DNA from: Halieaceae bacterium
GTDB taxonomy: Bacteria > Pseudomonadota > Gammaproteobacteria > Pseudomonadales > Halieaceae
Length of the DNA stretch: 34,641 bases
Assembly (NCBI GenBank): GCA_902518075.1
Contig: CABYEX010000016.1
Coordinates: 1 to 34,641 of the forward strand
Reading direction: 5' to 3'
The notes under the pieces were generated by a model. It worked only from the letters and a program-made list of their open reading frames with translations. It did not search any database and was not told the DNA's origin. Made by a program: the position numbers and the translations under genes. The number at the start of each line of letters is the position of its first letter. Within the stretch, counting starts at the first letter, position 1. Positions 18,128 to 26,613 of the stretch are shown here, piece after piece.

Positions 18128-18200
18128 GTTTCATTTTTATGACAGATATGTTACGGTTATGTTGCAGTTGTATGACGAAAAAAAGTCATTTTGATGACAG
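18128..18200 (+). promoter_or_regulatory. Seven-unit Pho-box array
   Basis: Seven 7-mers start exactly every 11 bp: GTTTCAT (18128), ATGACAG (18139), GTTACGG (18150), GTTGCAG (18161), ATGACGA (18172), AAGTCAT (18183) and ATGACAG (18194). Spacers are mostly A/T. PhoB sites in E. coli are built of 7-mers with 4-bp A/T spacers (for example upstream of phoB and pstS), so the architecture fits strongly. A possible -10, TACTAC, follows at 18210. It lies about 90 bp before the small exported protein gene. The rest of the 18028-18291 gap holds nothing else I recognise. Confidence 0.72.
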
Positions 18201-18291
18201 CGCCGCTGTTACTACCCTGCCGACAGCCTAACGCTGCTCTGGCACCACGCTGTGAAGCGACAACGCGCCGTGAGGCGCAAGGAGAAGAAGC

Positions 18292-18642
18292 ATGGAAAAC
18301 AAGAAAGCACTGCGTTCAACTCTCATCGCTGCCATTACCTCAATGGCAGCCAGCCTTATTGCCGCGCCAACCATGGCAGAACTCAATCAAGAGTGCCTTT
18401 TTTCGGGTCAGATCAAACAACGCGCCTCGGACAGTCCGTTACGGATACGCTTCACAAGCGTTACTGATGGCGAGAATGCCCGTTGTCATGCCAAGACGCG
18501 CGGCGCTCGCTCCAAAGTGCAATTCAAAGCCACGGGGGATCTGCAATCGCTTCCTGAGGGGTCTGAAGTACTCTACCGTTATCAAGAGCGAAAAGATGGT
18601 CGCAGGTCCTGGGAGCTAATGTCAGCTAAAACCCCCGCTTAA
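18292..18642 (+). CDS. Small exported protein of unknown function, probably phosphate-regulated
   Basis: The 116-residue protein has a typical signal peptide (LIAAITSMAASLIAAPTMA, cleavage near residue 29). A mature part of about 87 residues follows, with two cysteines (NQECLF and ENARCHAK) that could form a disulfide, and a basic, strand-rich composition. A strong AAGGAG ribosome binding site precedes the ATG. I do not recognise a family. What makes it notable is the seven-unit Pho-box array upstream, so it is probably a periplasmic protein made when phosphate is scarce. A strong terminator follows at 18673. Confidence 0.8.
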   Translation: MENKKALRSTLIAAITSMAASLIAAPTMAELNQECLFSGQIKQRASDSPLRIRFTSVTDGENARCHAKTRGARSKVQFKATGDLQSLPEGSEVLYRYQERKDGRRSWELMSAKTPA

Positions 18643-18672
18643 CTGCTACTAAAGATATATTGGCAACAAAAA

Positions 18673-18695
18673 AAAGCCCGCAAATTGCGGGCTTT
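18673..18695. terminator. Bidirectional rho-independent terminator
   Basis: The sequence forms a stem AAAGCCCGC / GCGGGCTTT around a 5-base AAATT loop, with A-runs on the left and T residues on the right. It sits between the convergent small exported protein gene and the lipoprotein gene and can serve both. Confidence 0.85.
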
Positions 18696-18719
18696 CCCGT
18701 TTAGCAGAGGTTGGGCCCT

Positions 18720-21533
18720 CTAGAGAGAGCCAGACACTGTCCATCCGGCCCACCACGGGTCCGAGCCATCAGGATTCACTGCTCCCATGTAAGTTGTTGA
18801 GTCCAGGTAATCAGGATCAGCTACTGACTCGGAGTACGCGCCATTGATTGCAGTCCAATCCTGAGCCTCAAGGCCCGCGGCTTCCGCAGCCTGAGAAGCC
18901 AGAATCGCATCTAAAGCTGCATCAGTGGCAATAATGGTTCCGTTATCCAAGTTAACTCCACCGTCAGATATCGAAAGCGTACCGTGATTTCCAGAGCCAG
19001 CAGCACAGTCCTGAATCCAGTTGTTCAAAACTAGAGAAGTGCCCACGTTGGCCTCAGACCCGGAGCCATTGACTCTCACACAGGTATCTAGAGGAGTTGT
19101 GTTGTCCGCCGCGACTGTAACCACTGAGTTGTGGAAGAAGCCTGCAGAACTCTTCTTGAAATGCAAAATGTAGTTATCATCATCCGCCTGCTTATCAGCA
19201 ATAATGGTCAGGTTGGAGACGGTAGGCTTGGATAGGAACAGAGTTGTTCCCTCCGTGTCCATCTCAAAAGCTTCACCACTTCCTGAGGATGACTGCTTCA
19301 CGATGATGTACTGCAAGTTACCTTGATAGCCTTCATCCCAGTCTACAGAGTCATCCAAGTTGTTAGTAAAGACTCCGTGCTTGACATTAACAGCACCGCC
19401 GTAAAATTCGATGCCATCGTCAGAATTTCCCTCGACCTGAATGTAATCCATCTCAGTACCGCGACCTACGCCGACAAGTGAAATCCCATTGATCTCATTA
19501 CCAGGTGAAAACTCGTATCCACCCTCTGCAACTACTAGGTAACGCATGACGCCAGAGCTGTCGTCATCGTTGTAGCCACCGGCAAAACCCGACTCACCTT
19601 CAGCATCGATATTGCAAACAGTGCCGCCTTCAGGACACTTATTGTGCCGACCATAACCATGGATGACCAAGCCGCCCCATTCCCCAGCACCAGATATACC
19701 AGCATCATCAGAGGACATTACAATAGGTGCTGATTTCGTACCCATTGCCATTATCTTTGAGCCTCGAGTTATTACGAGGTTGGCGAACGTACCTGTTTTG
19801 CCTTTGATTTCAACACCGGCATCGATCGTCAAAGTGACGTTTCTCACGGAGGAGCCATCTGAGAGATTTCCGTCCTCACCGAGCTCAACGTTTCCGTTAC
19901 CGACGGTGACACGGCCTTCCATCAGGTACTCTACTCCACCGTTCAGACGCAAATCTGAGACGATCGTGGGTGGTAACAAGCAGACCCCTGTGGATACTTC
20001 AGTCGTCGTCACGGGACACGTAGCCTCTGCTACCTCTGGGTTGCCAACGGAACCCTCTACCGTCCACCCGGCCCACCAAGCGTCGTTGGTAGTCGGGTTA
20101 ACTGCACCCATAAATCGAGTGGGCTCCAGCCAGTTCACATCGGCGACGGATTCTGGATAAGCAGCATTCACGTCTGCCCAGTCCACCGATGCGCTTAGAA
20201 TCGCTTCTGGCGCTTCAGAAGCGCCGTTGGCATTCAAACGGGCATTGACTGCATAGATGGTGCCGTTATCCAAATCGACGTTAGAGCCGGAGAGAGAACC
20301 TCTATCACCTGCTCCCGCTGCACAATCTTGTATCCAGTTGTTAAGAACCAAAGACGTGCCAACGTTAGCTTCTGACCCGGACCCATTGACTCTTACACAC
20401 TGATTAAGCGGTGTGGCGTTGTCTTCAGCAACAGACAAAACAGTGTTGTGGAAGAAACCACCCGAGCTCTTCTTGAAATGCAAGATATAGTTGTCATCAT
20501 CGGCCTGTTTATCAGCGATGACGGTCAGATTAGACACCGTTGGCTTAGACAGAAACAGCGTAGTACCTTCAGTGTCCATCTCAAAGGCTTCACCGCTGCC
20601 GTTGGGAGACTGCTTGACGATGATGTACTGCAGATTACCCTGATACCCCTCATCCCAATCTACTGAGTCGTCAAGGTTGTTTGTAAAGACTCCGTACCGA
20701 ACGTTTACAGCACCACCGTAAAACTCGATGCCATCATCGGAGTTTCCTTCAACCTGAATGTACTCCATGGTCGTACCGCGACCAACACCTACCAATGAAA
20801 TGCCATTGATCTCGTCACCAGGAGAGAACTCGTAGCCACCTTCTGCCACAACAACATATTGCAAAACACCTGAGCTATCGTCGTCATTGTAGCCACCAGC
20901 AAAACCAGATTCTCCTTCAGCGTCGATATTGCAGACCGTGCCGCCCTCCGGACATTTGTTATGACGTCCATATCCATGAATGATCAAGCCGCCCCACTCC
21001 CCAGCGCCGGCAATTCCAGCATCGTCAGAGGACATAACAATTGGTGCATTTTTCGTGCCCATTGCCATAATCTTGGAGCCGCGAGTTATGACGAGGTTCG
21101 CGAAGGTTCCGGTCTTACCTTTGATCTCTACACCCGCTTCCACGGTGAGAGTGACGTTTTGAACTGCAGTTCCGTCAGAGAGGTTACCATCCTCTCCTAA
21201 CTCTCCGTTACCGTTACCAACAGTAACCCTGCCATCCATGAGGTAACTAGCACCAGCAGTCAGAGTCAAATCAGATGAAATACTTGCCGGTAACTGACAG
21301 ACGCCATCGCTAACCTCGGTGGTGCCTGTTGGGCACGCCTCAGGTTCAGGTGTCGGATCCGGCGTCGGATCGGGCGTCGGATCGGGCGTCGGATTAGTCG
21401 TGGTAGTGCTGTTGTCAACCGTACTTGTAGTTGGTGCCTCGATCGTGATGGAGGCATCGTCGCCCTCCGAACACCCGCCGAGTCCTATCAAGGTCCCGGA
21501 GACCATTAAAGCCAATAGAAACCGCTTATTCAT
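18720..21533 (-). CDS. Lipoprotein with two tandem beta-helix-like domains, partner of the TonB receptor
   Basis: The 937-residue protein has a lipoprotein signal peptide ending in the lipobox GLGGC (Cys21), so it is anchored to the outer membrane. A Thr/Asn-rich region and a (DPTP)n linker, residues 47-64, lead to two nearly identical domains at about 67-496 and 506-936. Each has repeated short strands typical of a right-handed beta-helix, acidic loops (NDDDSSG, NSDDGIEF, NLDDSVDWDEG) and paired cysteines (CPEGGTVCN). Each ends in a Trp-rich AWWAGW or PWWAGW motif. It follows the TonB-receptor gene by 52 bp with an AGGAG site, so the two form an operon. I infer a surface ligand-binding or delivery role; no enzymatic motif is seen and the ligand is unknown. 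Confidence 0.75.
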   Translation of the reverse strand: MNKRFLLALMVSGTLIGLGGCSEGDDASITIEAPTTSTVDNSTTTTNPTPDPTPDPTPDPTPEPEACPTGTTEVSDGVCQLPASISSDLTLTAGASYLMDGRVTVGNGNGELGEDGNLSDGTAVQNVTLTVEAGVEIKGKTGTFANLVITRGSKIMAMGTKNAPIVMSSDDAGIAGAGEWGGLIIHGYGRHNKCPEGGTVCNIDAEGESGFAGGYNDDDSSGVLQYVVVAEGGYEFSPGDEINGISLVGVGRGTTMEYIQVEGNSDDGIEFYGGAVNVRYGVFTNNLDDSVDWDEGYQGNLQYIIVKQSPNGSGEAFEMDTEGTTLFLSKPTVSNLTVIADKQADDDNYILHFKKSSGGFFHNTVLSVAEDNATPLNQCVRVNGSGSEANVGTSLVLNNWIQDCAAGAGDRGSLSGSNVDLDNGTIYAVNARLNANGASEAPEAILSASVDWADVNAAYPESVADVNWLEPTRFMGAVNPTTNDAWWAGWTVEGSVGNPEVAEATCPVTTTEVSTGVCLLPPTIVSDLRLNGGVEYLMEGRVTVGNGNVELGEDGNLSDGSSVRNVTLTIDAGVEIKGKTGTFANLVITRGSKIMAMGTKSAPIVMSSDDAGISGAGEWGGLVIHGYGRHNKCPEGGTVCNIDAEGESGFAGGYNDDDSSGVMRYLVVAEGGYEFSPGNEINGISLVGVGRGTEMDYIQVEGNSDDGIEFYGGAVNVKHGVFTNNLDDSVDWDEGYQGNLQYIIVKQSSSGSGEAFEMDTEGTTLFLSKPTVSNLTIIADKQADDDNYILHFKKSSAGFFHNSVVTVAADNTTPLDTCVRVNGSGSEANVGTSLVLNNWIQDCAAGSGNHGTLSISDGGVNLDNGTIIATDAALDAILASQAAEAAGLEAQDWTAINGAYSESVADPDYLDSTTYMGAVNPDGSDPWWAGWTVSGSL
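18723..21335 (-). repeat. Tandem duplication of a ~1.3-kb coding unit
   Basis: Within the lipoprotein gene, unit A (about 21335-20046) and unit B (about 20018-18723) encode ~430-residue domains that are nearly identical over long runs, joined by a ~9-residue linker. The DNA copies differ at many third positions, so the duplication is not recent but the protein has been held constant. Confidence 0.85.
21355..21390 (-). repeat. Three 12-bp repeats encoding a Pro/Asp linker
   Basis: Three near-identical 12-bp units (ggatccggcgtc, then ggatcgggcgtc twice on the plus strand) encode the DPTP repeats between the lipid anchor and the first domain. Such repeats can expand or contract by slippage in multiples that keep the frame. 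Confidence 0.8.
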
Positions 21534-21585
21534 TAGTTTACTCCTTGCTATTTAAGACCCCGGCGGGTCATTGCTACTGAACGAA

Positions 21586-24500
21586 TTAAAATTCCCAGTT
21601 AAATGCGACCTGGAGACCCATACCTTTCTCATACCGCTGGAAAACCTTTCCACCCTGTGTGTACTCAACTTCCGCATTCAATAAATTTTCTACTTTCGCC
21701 TGCAGTGTCAGGGCCTCGGAGAGGTTGTAACGGTAGATTAGGTTGAGCTCACCGCGCGCCTCCAACAAGACGTCGGGTAACTGATCTATGCCAACATCAG
21801 CGATAGATTCGCCGTTGTAATTAAATAAGAGTGTCAATTGGTGGCCGCTAGCGATGTCGTCGTACCCGACAATAAGGTTGGCCGTGTATTCAGGCTGACC
21901 TTGCAGCTCCCGATCCAGCTGATTTTGAGCTGAAACCTCTGACTCGATGTAGGCGCCGTTGAAAGCCACGAACAACGTCCTGGTGAAATCCTCACCCAAA
22001 TTAAATTCCTTTCGGCCCTCAACTTCTGCGCCATACAACTCAGCAGAGTCAGAGTTCTGGAACGTACGAGAGTTGCCAGCTGTGCCTGAGGCCAACTGAA
22101 CGACGCGCTCTATCGGGTCATCCATGTCTTTGTAGAACACAGCCACGGACAAGCTGTCTACTTCGCTTGGATACCACTCCCACCTCAGGTCAGCATTGAT
22201 AACCTCAGAAATAGTTAGGAAAGGGTTACCCCGGACTCTGAAATTAAACTCATTATCGTAAAAGGTTGCGTTCGCAGCCTCCTTAAAATCTGGCCTCGCA
22301 ACCGTCTGCGAGACCGCTAGGCGAAGCTGCTGTGTGTCGGAGTAGAACCAATTGATGCCCAGGCTGGGGAGCACGCTGTCCTCGTCTATGACTGACTGAA
22401 CGGAAGCCTGCTCACCTTGAAGCGAGAAGGTGTCCGTGGTCTGCTCATACATTTCAAAACGCGCGCCTACAACAACATTCCACACTGAGGCCCAAGTATG
22501 GTCATACATTGCATAGACGCTGTTGTAATTTAGGTCTGCTTCGTAACTATCAGAGGCTAGAGTTTTATTGCTGAAGACAAGGCCCCTGTCGGGACTGTCG
22601 GTGATACCCCCCAAAGGCGGAGCTGAACCAGCGTCACTTTCTGTTGGCTGGCATGCGATTGTTCCCGGGCCCTCGCCACACGCATACAAAACCTCGCTGA
22701 CCAGAGCGTTGTCGGCTCTTAATAAGGACTCTCTGGCCTGATTTATATTGAAGCCATAAACTGATACGTCAGAGTCGCGCTCACGATAAATAGCCTGAAA
22801 CCCGGCTTGAAAACTACCGAAGGTGGACCCGTTATCGAAAACATCCCAGGTGAGATCAGCGGACAGGTCGAAGTTGTTGTCGACGAGGTCATCGTAACGA
22901 CGCAAAATTGTGCCTGGCTCGAGACGAAACCCCACCAAATCAATGGACTGAGCAGTATTTGCGGAGTTGAAGTCGAAGCGGCTCCGCAGGTCTGCAGAGT
23001 TAGTCCGGGCCCCCGATGTTCTAAATTCTACCTCCCGTCTATCAGGAGCATAGCGTCTCGCTTGACTGCCAGTGAACTGCCACTCCAGAAAGATGGACCC
23101 GTTATCCGTGAGGAAATGGGATCCGACTATCTGCGAGGACAAAAACTGTCGCTCTTCCCACTGTATGGTGTGGGCATAGACTGTTTGAAATTCGTCTCCC
23201 TCCTCACCGACCGAGCGCTCTAGGATGCTCTGGGTGACTCTCGAGACAAGGTTATTCCACTCAAATGTGTTGTTACCGGTATTTAACCCGATAGAAATTA
23301 GGCCACTGGCCTCTATGTTGTTCGAATATTGCCGATAAGCGAAATTATCCGCATTCTCTTCCGCACCCGTGTAGGTTCTGCGCACTCCTTTGTCGCGCTG
23401 CGACCATTCATTTGAGTAATTTGCCGCGGCGTACACCCCTAACTCGGTGTTGCCGAGATAGTAAACGTCGCCAAAATCAATGCCGAGGCTGCCCCCAGGT
23501 GTTGCAGTCTGGAAATCTAGGTCAAAGCCATCTTTAATTAAGAGCGCACCCACCCTCCTCAACTCACCTTCCGTGGACTCGTCCAGCTCCCAATAGGTAT
23601 CGTTTTTTTCGTCATAGAGTCTGCCAAGGGCAAGTACGTCGGCAATTGCCGATACAAGCGCATCTTCCTCTCGAGCACCGTCGTCCCACCCGATACTGTC
23701 AAAATCTCCATCAATAGGGTCAGTGAAGACGTCCTCCCCGGTTAAATCCGTCACGAAGCCCAAGCTCCCTCTTAGGCTCATGACCCTCTCGTCAGGAAAC
23801 GTCTTTGTATTGATAACCAGATTGCCACCGGAAGACTCTCCAGGCATGAAGGGCAAGAAAGTTTTCTTGATATCTAGCTGATTCACAAAACTGGAGGGGA
23901 ACAAGTCCAACGGCACAGTGCGCTTCGAAGGATTTGTAGATGGCATCGTTGCATTGTTGAGTGTTGAGGACACGTACCTTCCGCCAAGTCCGCGGATAAA
24001 TACGTATTTATTGTCCTGCACTGAAATGCCTGGCACCCGAACCACTGAGGCAGCAACATCAGAATCCGAATACCGAGCTAGCAGCTCTACCCCTATAGTA
24101 TCCACGATGTTGCTCGCGTCTCGCTCTGAAACCTCGAGACCACTTGGGTCAAAAGAAGCGACCACGAGCACCTCTTCAAGTGAGGGGCCCGCAAGATCTT
24201 CTCCACCGGGTTCCGGCAATATCACTGTGACTGCACGAGTGATGCCGCCCACAACGCGGGCTTCCTGAATTAAACCCTCTATACTGAGGCGGTAAACGCC
24301 TCGTGGAATAACAGCGGTCGCAACGCCCTCTTCATCAGTCACGATAGAACCCTGGCCGCCAGATATGTCTATCGTCTGGTCGGGGATCACTTCCGCACCA
24401 ACCCTTACGGTCACTTGAAGTTTGCCAGTTGGAGCCTTCCTGCGATCAGCGCTGGACTCCAAGCGCGAGTAAACCTCAACATACGCTGGACCCGCTGATC

Positions 24501-24810
24501 CCAAGTCAGATATCACATCTACGAGCTGGCCCGATCCTGCGGCGAACCGAGCGCTACTGGTCGTGCCACTGGGAGCAGAGACCAAAATCGTATGTTGCCC
24601 CTCCGACAAATCGGCTACCAGCGAACCGTCTCGCCGTGTTACTCCAACTTCAGTGCCATCTAGGGCTATAGATGCGCCCTCAACGGGTGTAGCACCGTCA
24701 TAAACATATAGGAGTAATTCGTCGTCAGCATGCGCTGCAGTTGACACAAGACCGAGTAGTACAGAAACCAACGATTTGCGGAGGTTGGGCGACAAAACAC
24801 GAAGATGCAT
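21586..24810 (-). CDS. TonB-dependent outer-membrane receptor with two N-terminal Ig-like regulatory domains
   Basis: The 1074-residue protein has a signal peptide (cleavage near residue 28). Two beta-sandwich domains of the carboxypeptidase-regulatory type follow at about 30-100 and 127-200. A TonB-box-like LEEVLVVASF (211-220) leads into the plug (DVAASVVRVPGISVQDN, YVFIRGLGGRYVSSTLNN), then a long beta-barrel ending in the outer-membrane C-terminal signature FNWEF. Two N-terminal domains in a row are unusual; they may sense the ligand or contact the lipoprotein. GAGG lies five bases before the ATG. Six Pho-box units stand upstream, so it is probably induced by phosphate limitation. A phosphorus compound or a metal needed by phosphatases are possible ligands, but neither is shown. 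Confidence 0.88.
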   Translation of the reverse strand: MHLRVLSPNLRKSLVSVLLGLVSTAAHADDELLLYVYDGATPVEGASIALDGTEVGVTRRDGSLVADLSEGQHTILVSAPSGTTSSARFAAGSGQLVDVISDLGSAGPAYVEVYSRLESSADRRKAPTGKLQVTVRVGAEVIPDQTIDISGGQGSIVTDEEGVATAVIPRGVYRLSIEGLIQEARVVGGITRAVTVILPEPGGEDLAGPSLEEVLVVASFDPSGLEVSERDASNIVDTIGVELLARYSDSDVAASVVRVPGISVQDNKYVFIRGLGGRYVSSTLNNATMPSTNPSKRTVPLDLFPSSFVNQLDIKKTFLPFMPGESSGGNLVINTKTFPDERVMSLRGSLGFVTDLTGEDVFTDPIDGDFDSIGWDDGAREEDALVSAIADVLALGRLYDEKNDTYWELDESTEGELRRVGALLIKDGFDLDFQTATPGGSLGIDFGDVYYLGNTELGVYAAANYSNEWSQRDKGVRRTYTGAEENADNFAYRQYSNNIEASGLISIGLNTGNNTFEWNNLVSRVTQSILERSVGEEGDEFQTVYAHTIQWEERQFLSSQIVGSHFLTDNGSIFLEWQFTGSQARRYAPDRREVEFRTSGARTNSADLRSRFDFNSANTAQSIDLVGFRLEPGTILRRYDDLVDNNFDLSADLTWDVFDNGSTFGSFQAGFQAIYRERDSDVSVYGFNINQARESLLRADNALVSEVLYACGEGPGTIACQPTESDAGSAPPLGGITDSPDRGLVFSNKTLASDSYEADLNYNSVYAMYDHTWASVWNVVVGARFEMYEQTTDTFSLQGEQASVQSVIDEDSVLPSLGINWFYSDTQQLRLAVSQTVARPDFKEAANATFYDNEFNFRVRGNPFLTISEVINADLRWEWYPSEVDSLSVAVFYKDMDDPIERVVQLASGTAGNSRTFQNSDSAELYGAEVEGRKEFNLGEDFTRTLFVAFNGAYIESEVSAQNQLDRELQGQPEYTANLIVGYDDIASGHQLTLLFNYNGESIADVGIDQLPDVLLEARGELNLIYRYNLSEALTLQAKVENLLNAEVEYTQGGKVFQRYEKGMGLQVAFNWEF

Positions 24811-24863
24811 TCAAGCCTCGACATAGCGCGCGCCGGTGAGCCCGGTGCTTCAATTAGGTGGGC

Positions 24864-24941
24864 AGAGTAGGGCTGGAACATGACGCTGTGATGTCAGTCG
24901 CGTTACACAAAATTGACAATTTAATTGCAAATTTATGACAC
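24864..24941 (-). promoter_or_regulatory. Six-unit Pho-box array with -10, TonB receptor promoter
   Basis: On the minus strand six 7-mers follow each other every 11 bp: GTGTCAT (24941), TTGCAAT (24930), TTGTCAA (24919), GTGTAAC (24908), CTGACAT (24897) and GCGTCAT (24886). After a 10-bp gap comes a -10-like TACTCT (24869-24864). By my count the first pair matches the E. coli Pho box at 13 of 18 positions. The array is between the receptor and the divergent olsF fragment and may have served both; the -10 favours the receptor. Confidence 0.75.
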
Positions 24942-25066
24942 ATCAGAACGCAGCAAATCCTTCATCAAAATGCCAATAAAACACCCGGCAATCCACTGTT
25001 CCAAACTAAGTCAACACAGGGCCGCAAGGGCTTTCGCAAGAACGCACTTTTAGAGGAAATACACCG

Positions 25067-25519
25067 ATGCGAAGCAGAGAAGCGCTGGTGTTAAACTTTG
25101 GGCAAATACTTGAGTCGCGATTTCCGCGCTTTGTCACACGAAATCAGAGCAGCGCGGCCGCTCTGGGCAAAGGCCTACGCTTGCTGTTCTGCGAAAACCG
25201 CTTTCAACGGTTCGAACAAGACTACCCGCACCTTTTTGGCTTTGATTTCGTGGAAGCGGTACTGTGGTATTTCGACTTGAACATAAGATTGGGCGAGTTC
25301 GAGCGAGCGAGAATTCCTGATGACGGCAGGGCCATCATTATTGCGAATCACACCATCGGCTTTCTGGATGGAATTGCCCTGCTGAATCTCGTTTGGCAAG
25401 TCAGACCTGACGTCAAAGTGGTCGCCAATAAACTGTTGATGGCTGTAAAGCCGCGACAGCCTGTGCTGCTCCATCCTTCGGGCTGCCGGGAGATTCGGGG
25501 CTATGAGGGACGCTCTTGA
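25067..25519 (+). pseudogene. Truncated copy of olsF (N-terminal acyltransferase part only)
   Basis: The 150-residue frame is clearly paralogous to the first ~125 residues of the full OlsF encoded at 30645-32363. Shared stretches include ENRFQRFEQDYPHLFGFDFVE (ETRFQKFSSLYPHLEGFEFVE in the full copy), RARIPDDGR and GIALLNLVWQVRPDVKVVAN. The HPxGxxDG motif has become HTIGFLDG. Homology stops after PVLL and the frame ends soon afterwards, so the FPAGEV motif and the whole N-acyltransferase half are absent. The 145 bp that follow hold short fragments in shifted frames (RFGAM, LRIGR) that may be decayed remains, but this is weak. A good GAGGAA ribosome binding site is still present. Most likely a decaying duplicate. 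Confidence 0.75.
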
Positions 25520-25664
25520 ACCCACGCGAAGAGCAACGGAGCCAATTTGAGAATCGGTCGCTTTGAAGGCTCAAATGAGACGGTGCATCGCGGAGCAGGT
25601 AGATTGCACAGAAACTCTGCGCGATAGACTAAACCTAGGCGGTAGATCAGACCAGAAGTAGCGG

Positions 25665-25946
25665 CTACATCTCTACTGGACGGGGTGTTTGAAAACAATG
25701 TACGCACAGTGAGCTGACGTCAGCTTTGATGGCGGTCAGTTCGGCATCCAACGAGACCTTGGCGTCAACCAGATTGGTCTGTTGCGATGAAAGTTGCCCC
25801 AGCCGCGTCTCACGCTGGCGCACGCGAAAAAAGGCCCATAGCAAACCTATCAATAACACCACCGAAAACCCGTTTTCGGCAAAGGAATCGATGATTTCTA
25901 AAACTCGGCTCCCAACGTCAAGCAGAATGAACACAAAAGATGCCAC
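25665..25946 (-). CDS. Small membrane protein with coiled-coil-like tail, unknown function
   Basis: This 93-residue frame starts with GTG at 25946; a second GTG lies at 25934. The N-terminal half has a hydrophobic helix (GFSVVLLIGLLWAFFRV, about residues 26-42). After it comes a charged, heptad-like stretch (RQRETRLGQLSSQQTNLVDA, then KVSLDAELTAIKADVSSL), so the protein is probably a membrane-anchored coiled coil. No clear ribosome binding site is visible and I do not recognise a family. Its 3' end runs into the decayed olsF region, so the last residues may not be native. Confidence 0.5.
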   Translation of the reverse strand: MASFVFILLDVGSRVLEIIDSFAENGFSVVLLIGLLWAFFRVRQRETRLGQLSSQQTNLVDAKVSLDAELTAIKADVSSLCVHCFQTPRPVEM

Positions 25947-25997
25947 ATTGATACAGAAGTGTTAAGTCGTGTTTTTATTGCGATAGTAGGTGACCCG

Positions 25998-26026
25998 GTA
26001 ACAAAGTCGAAACAAATTTTTAACAA
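25998..26026 (+). promoter_or_regulatory. Weak three-unit Pho-box-like array before the PAP2 gene
   Basis: GTAACAA (25998), GAAACAA (26009) and TTAACAA (26020) are spaced exactly 11 bp apart. They agree with Pho-box 7-mers mainly at the CA core. No convincing -10 follows at the expected distance. If real, transcription would begin near 26050 and the PAP2 protein must start at 26056 or 26080 rather than at the GTG 26029. Confidence 0.35.
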
Positions 26027-26055
26027 AAGTGCCATGGCTGCGTAACAAGAATGCC

Positions 26056-26613
26056 ATGCTTCATTCTCACACTTCGCCAATGGGTCCGTTAGCCAGGCTG
26101 CAGCAGTGGGATACCCTCATACTGAATCGCGTGTTTCAGGGGGTACGTTACCGCCAGAGGCTCACGAGGGTGGTGACGAGAGTCTCTCGCACAGGGGATG
26201 GCCCGCTTTATGTAGTGATCGGGGTAGCCGTGTGGTTAGCAGAGATACCTCGTGCTGAGGCCTTCTGCCTAGCTTTGATCCTCGCATTCGCGATCGAACG
26301 GCCATTCTATTTCCTGCTTAAAATTGGTCTTAAACGTAATCGTCCAGAACAGGTGATGCCCAGTATCAAAGCGGCAATCGTCCCTGCTGATCAGTTCAGC
26401 TTCCCTTCAGGCCACACATCAGCAGCATTTTGCTTCGCCACGATCGCTGGCATGTTGTTAACGGGCCCGCATAACCCCTTCTTCTTGTGGGCGTCCGCTA
26501 TAGGGCTGTCTCGAATAATGCTAGCAGTGCACTTCCCCTGCGACGTGATGGCGGGAGCAATCATCGGCAGCACCATAGCGACGATCTCAGCTGGTTTGGT
26601 GAGCGCTCTCTGA
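26056..26613 (+). CDS. PAP2-family membrane phosphatase (phosphatidate phosphatase-like)
   Basis: This membrane phosphatase of about 185 residues carries all three PAP2 motifs: KIGLKRNRP, PSGHTSA and SRIMLAVHFPCD. Members dephosphorylate phosphatidate, undecaprenyl diphosphate or related lipids at the outer face of the inner membrane. Its gene is fused by position to the next one (TGA then ATG with no gap), so it should work in the same pathway as the glycosyltransferase, for instance by giving diacylglycerol from phosphatidate. The open frame begins at a GTG (26029), inside the putative Pho array; I favour the ATG at 26056, with 26080 also possible. Confidence 0.85.
   Translation: MLHSHTSPMGPLARLQQWDTLILNRVFQGVRYRQRLTRVVTRVSRTGDGPLYVVIGVAVWLAEIPRAEAFCLALILAFAIERPFYFLLKIGLKRNRPEQVMPSIKAAIVPADQFSFPSGHTSAAFCFATIAGMLLTGPHNPFFLWASAIGLSRIMLAVHFPCDVMAGAIIGSTIATISAGLVSAL

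Noticed and set aside
19663..20160. 165-residue open frame on the plus strand inside the lipoprotein gene
   Set aside because: It is antisense to a strongly supported coding repeat, and a similar shadow frame recurs in the other repeat copy at 20980.
21355..21390. Short-period repeats as a CRISPR or mobile-element trace
   Set aside because: The 12-bp units are in frame and encode a Pro/Asp linker, so a coding repeat explains them.
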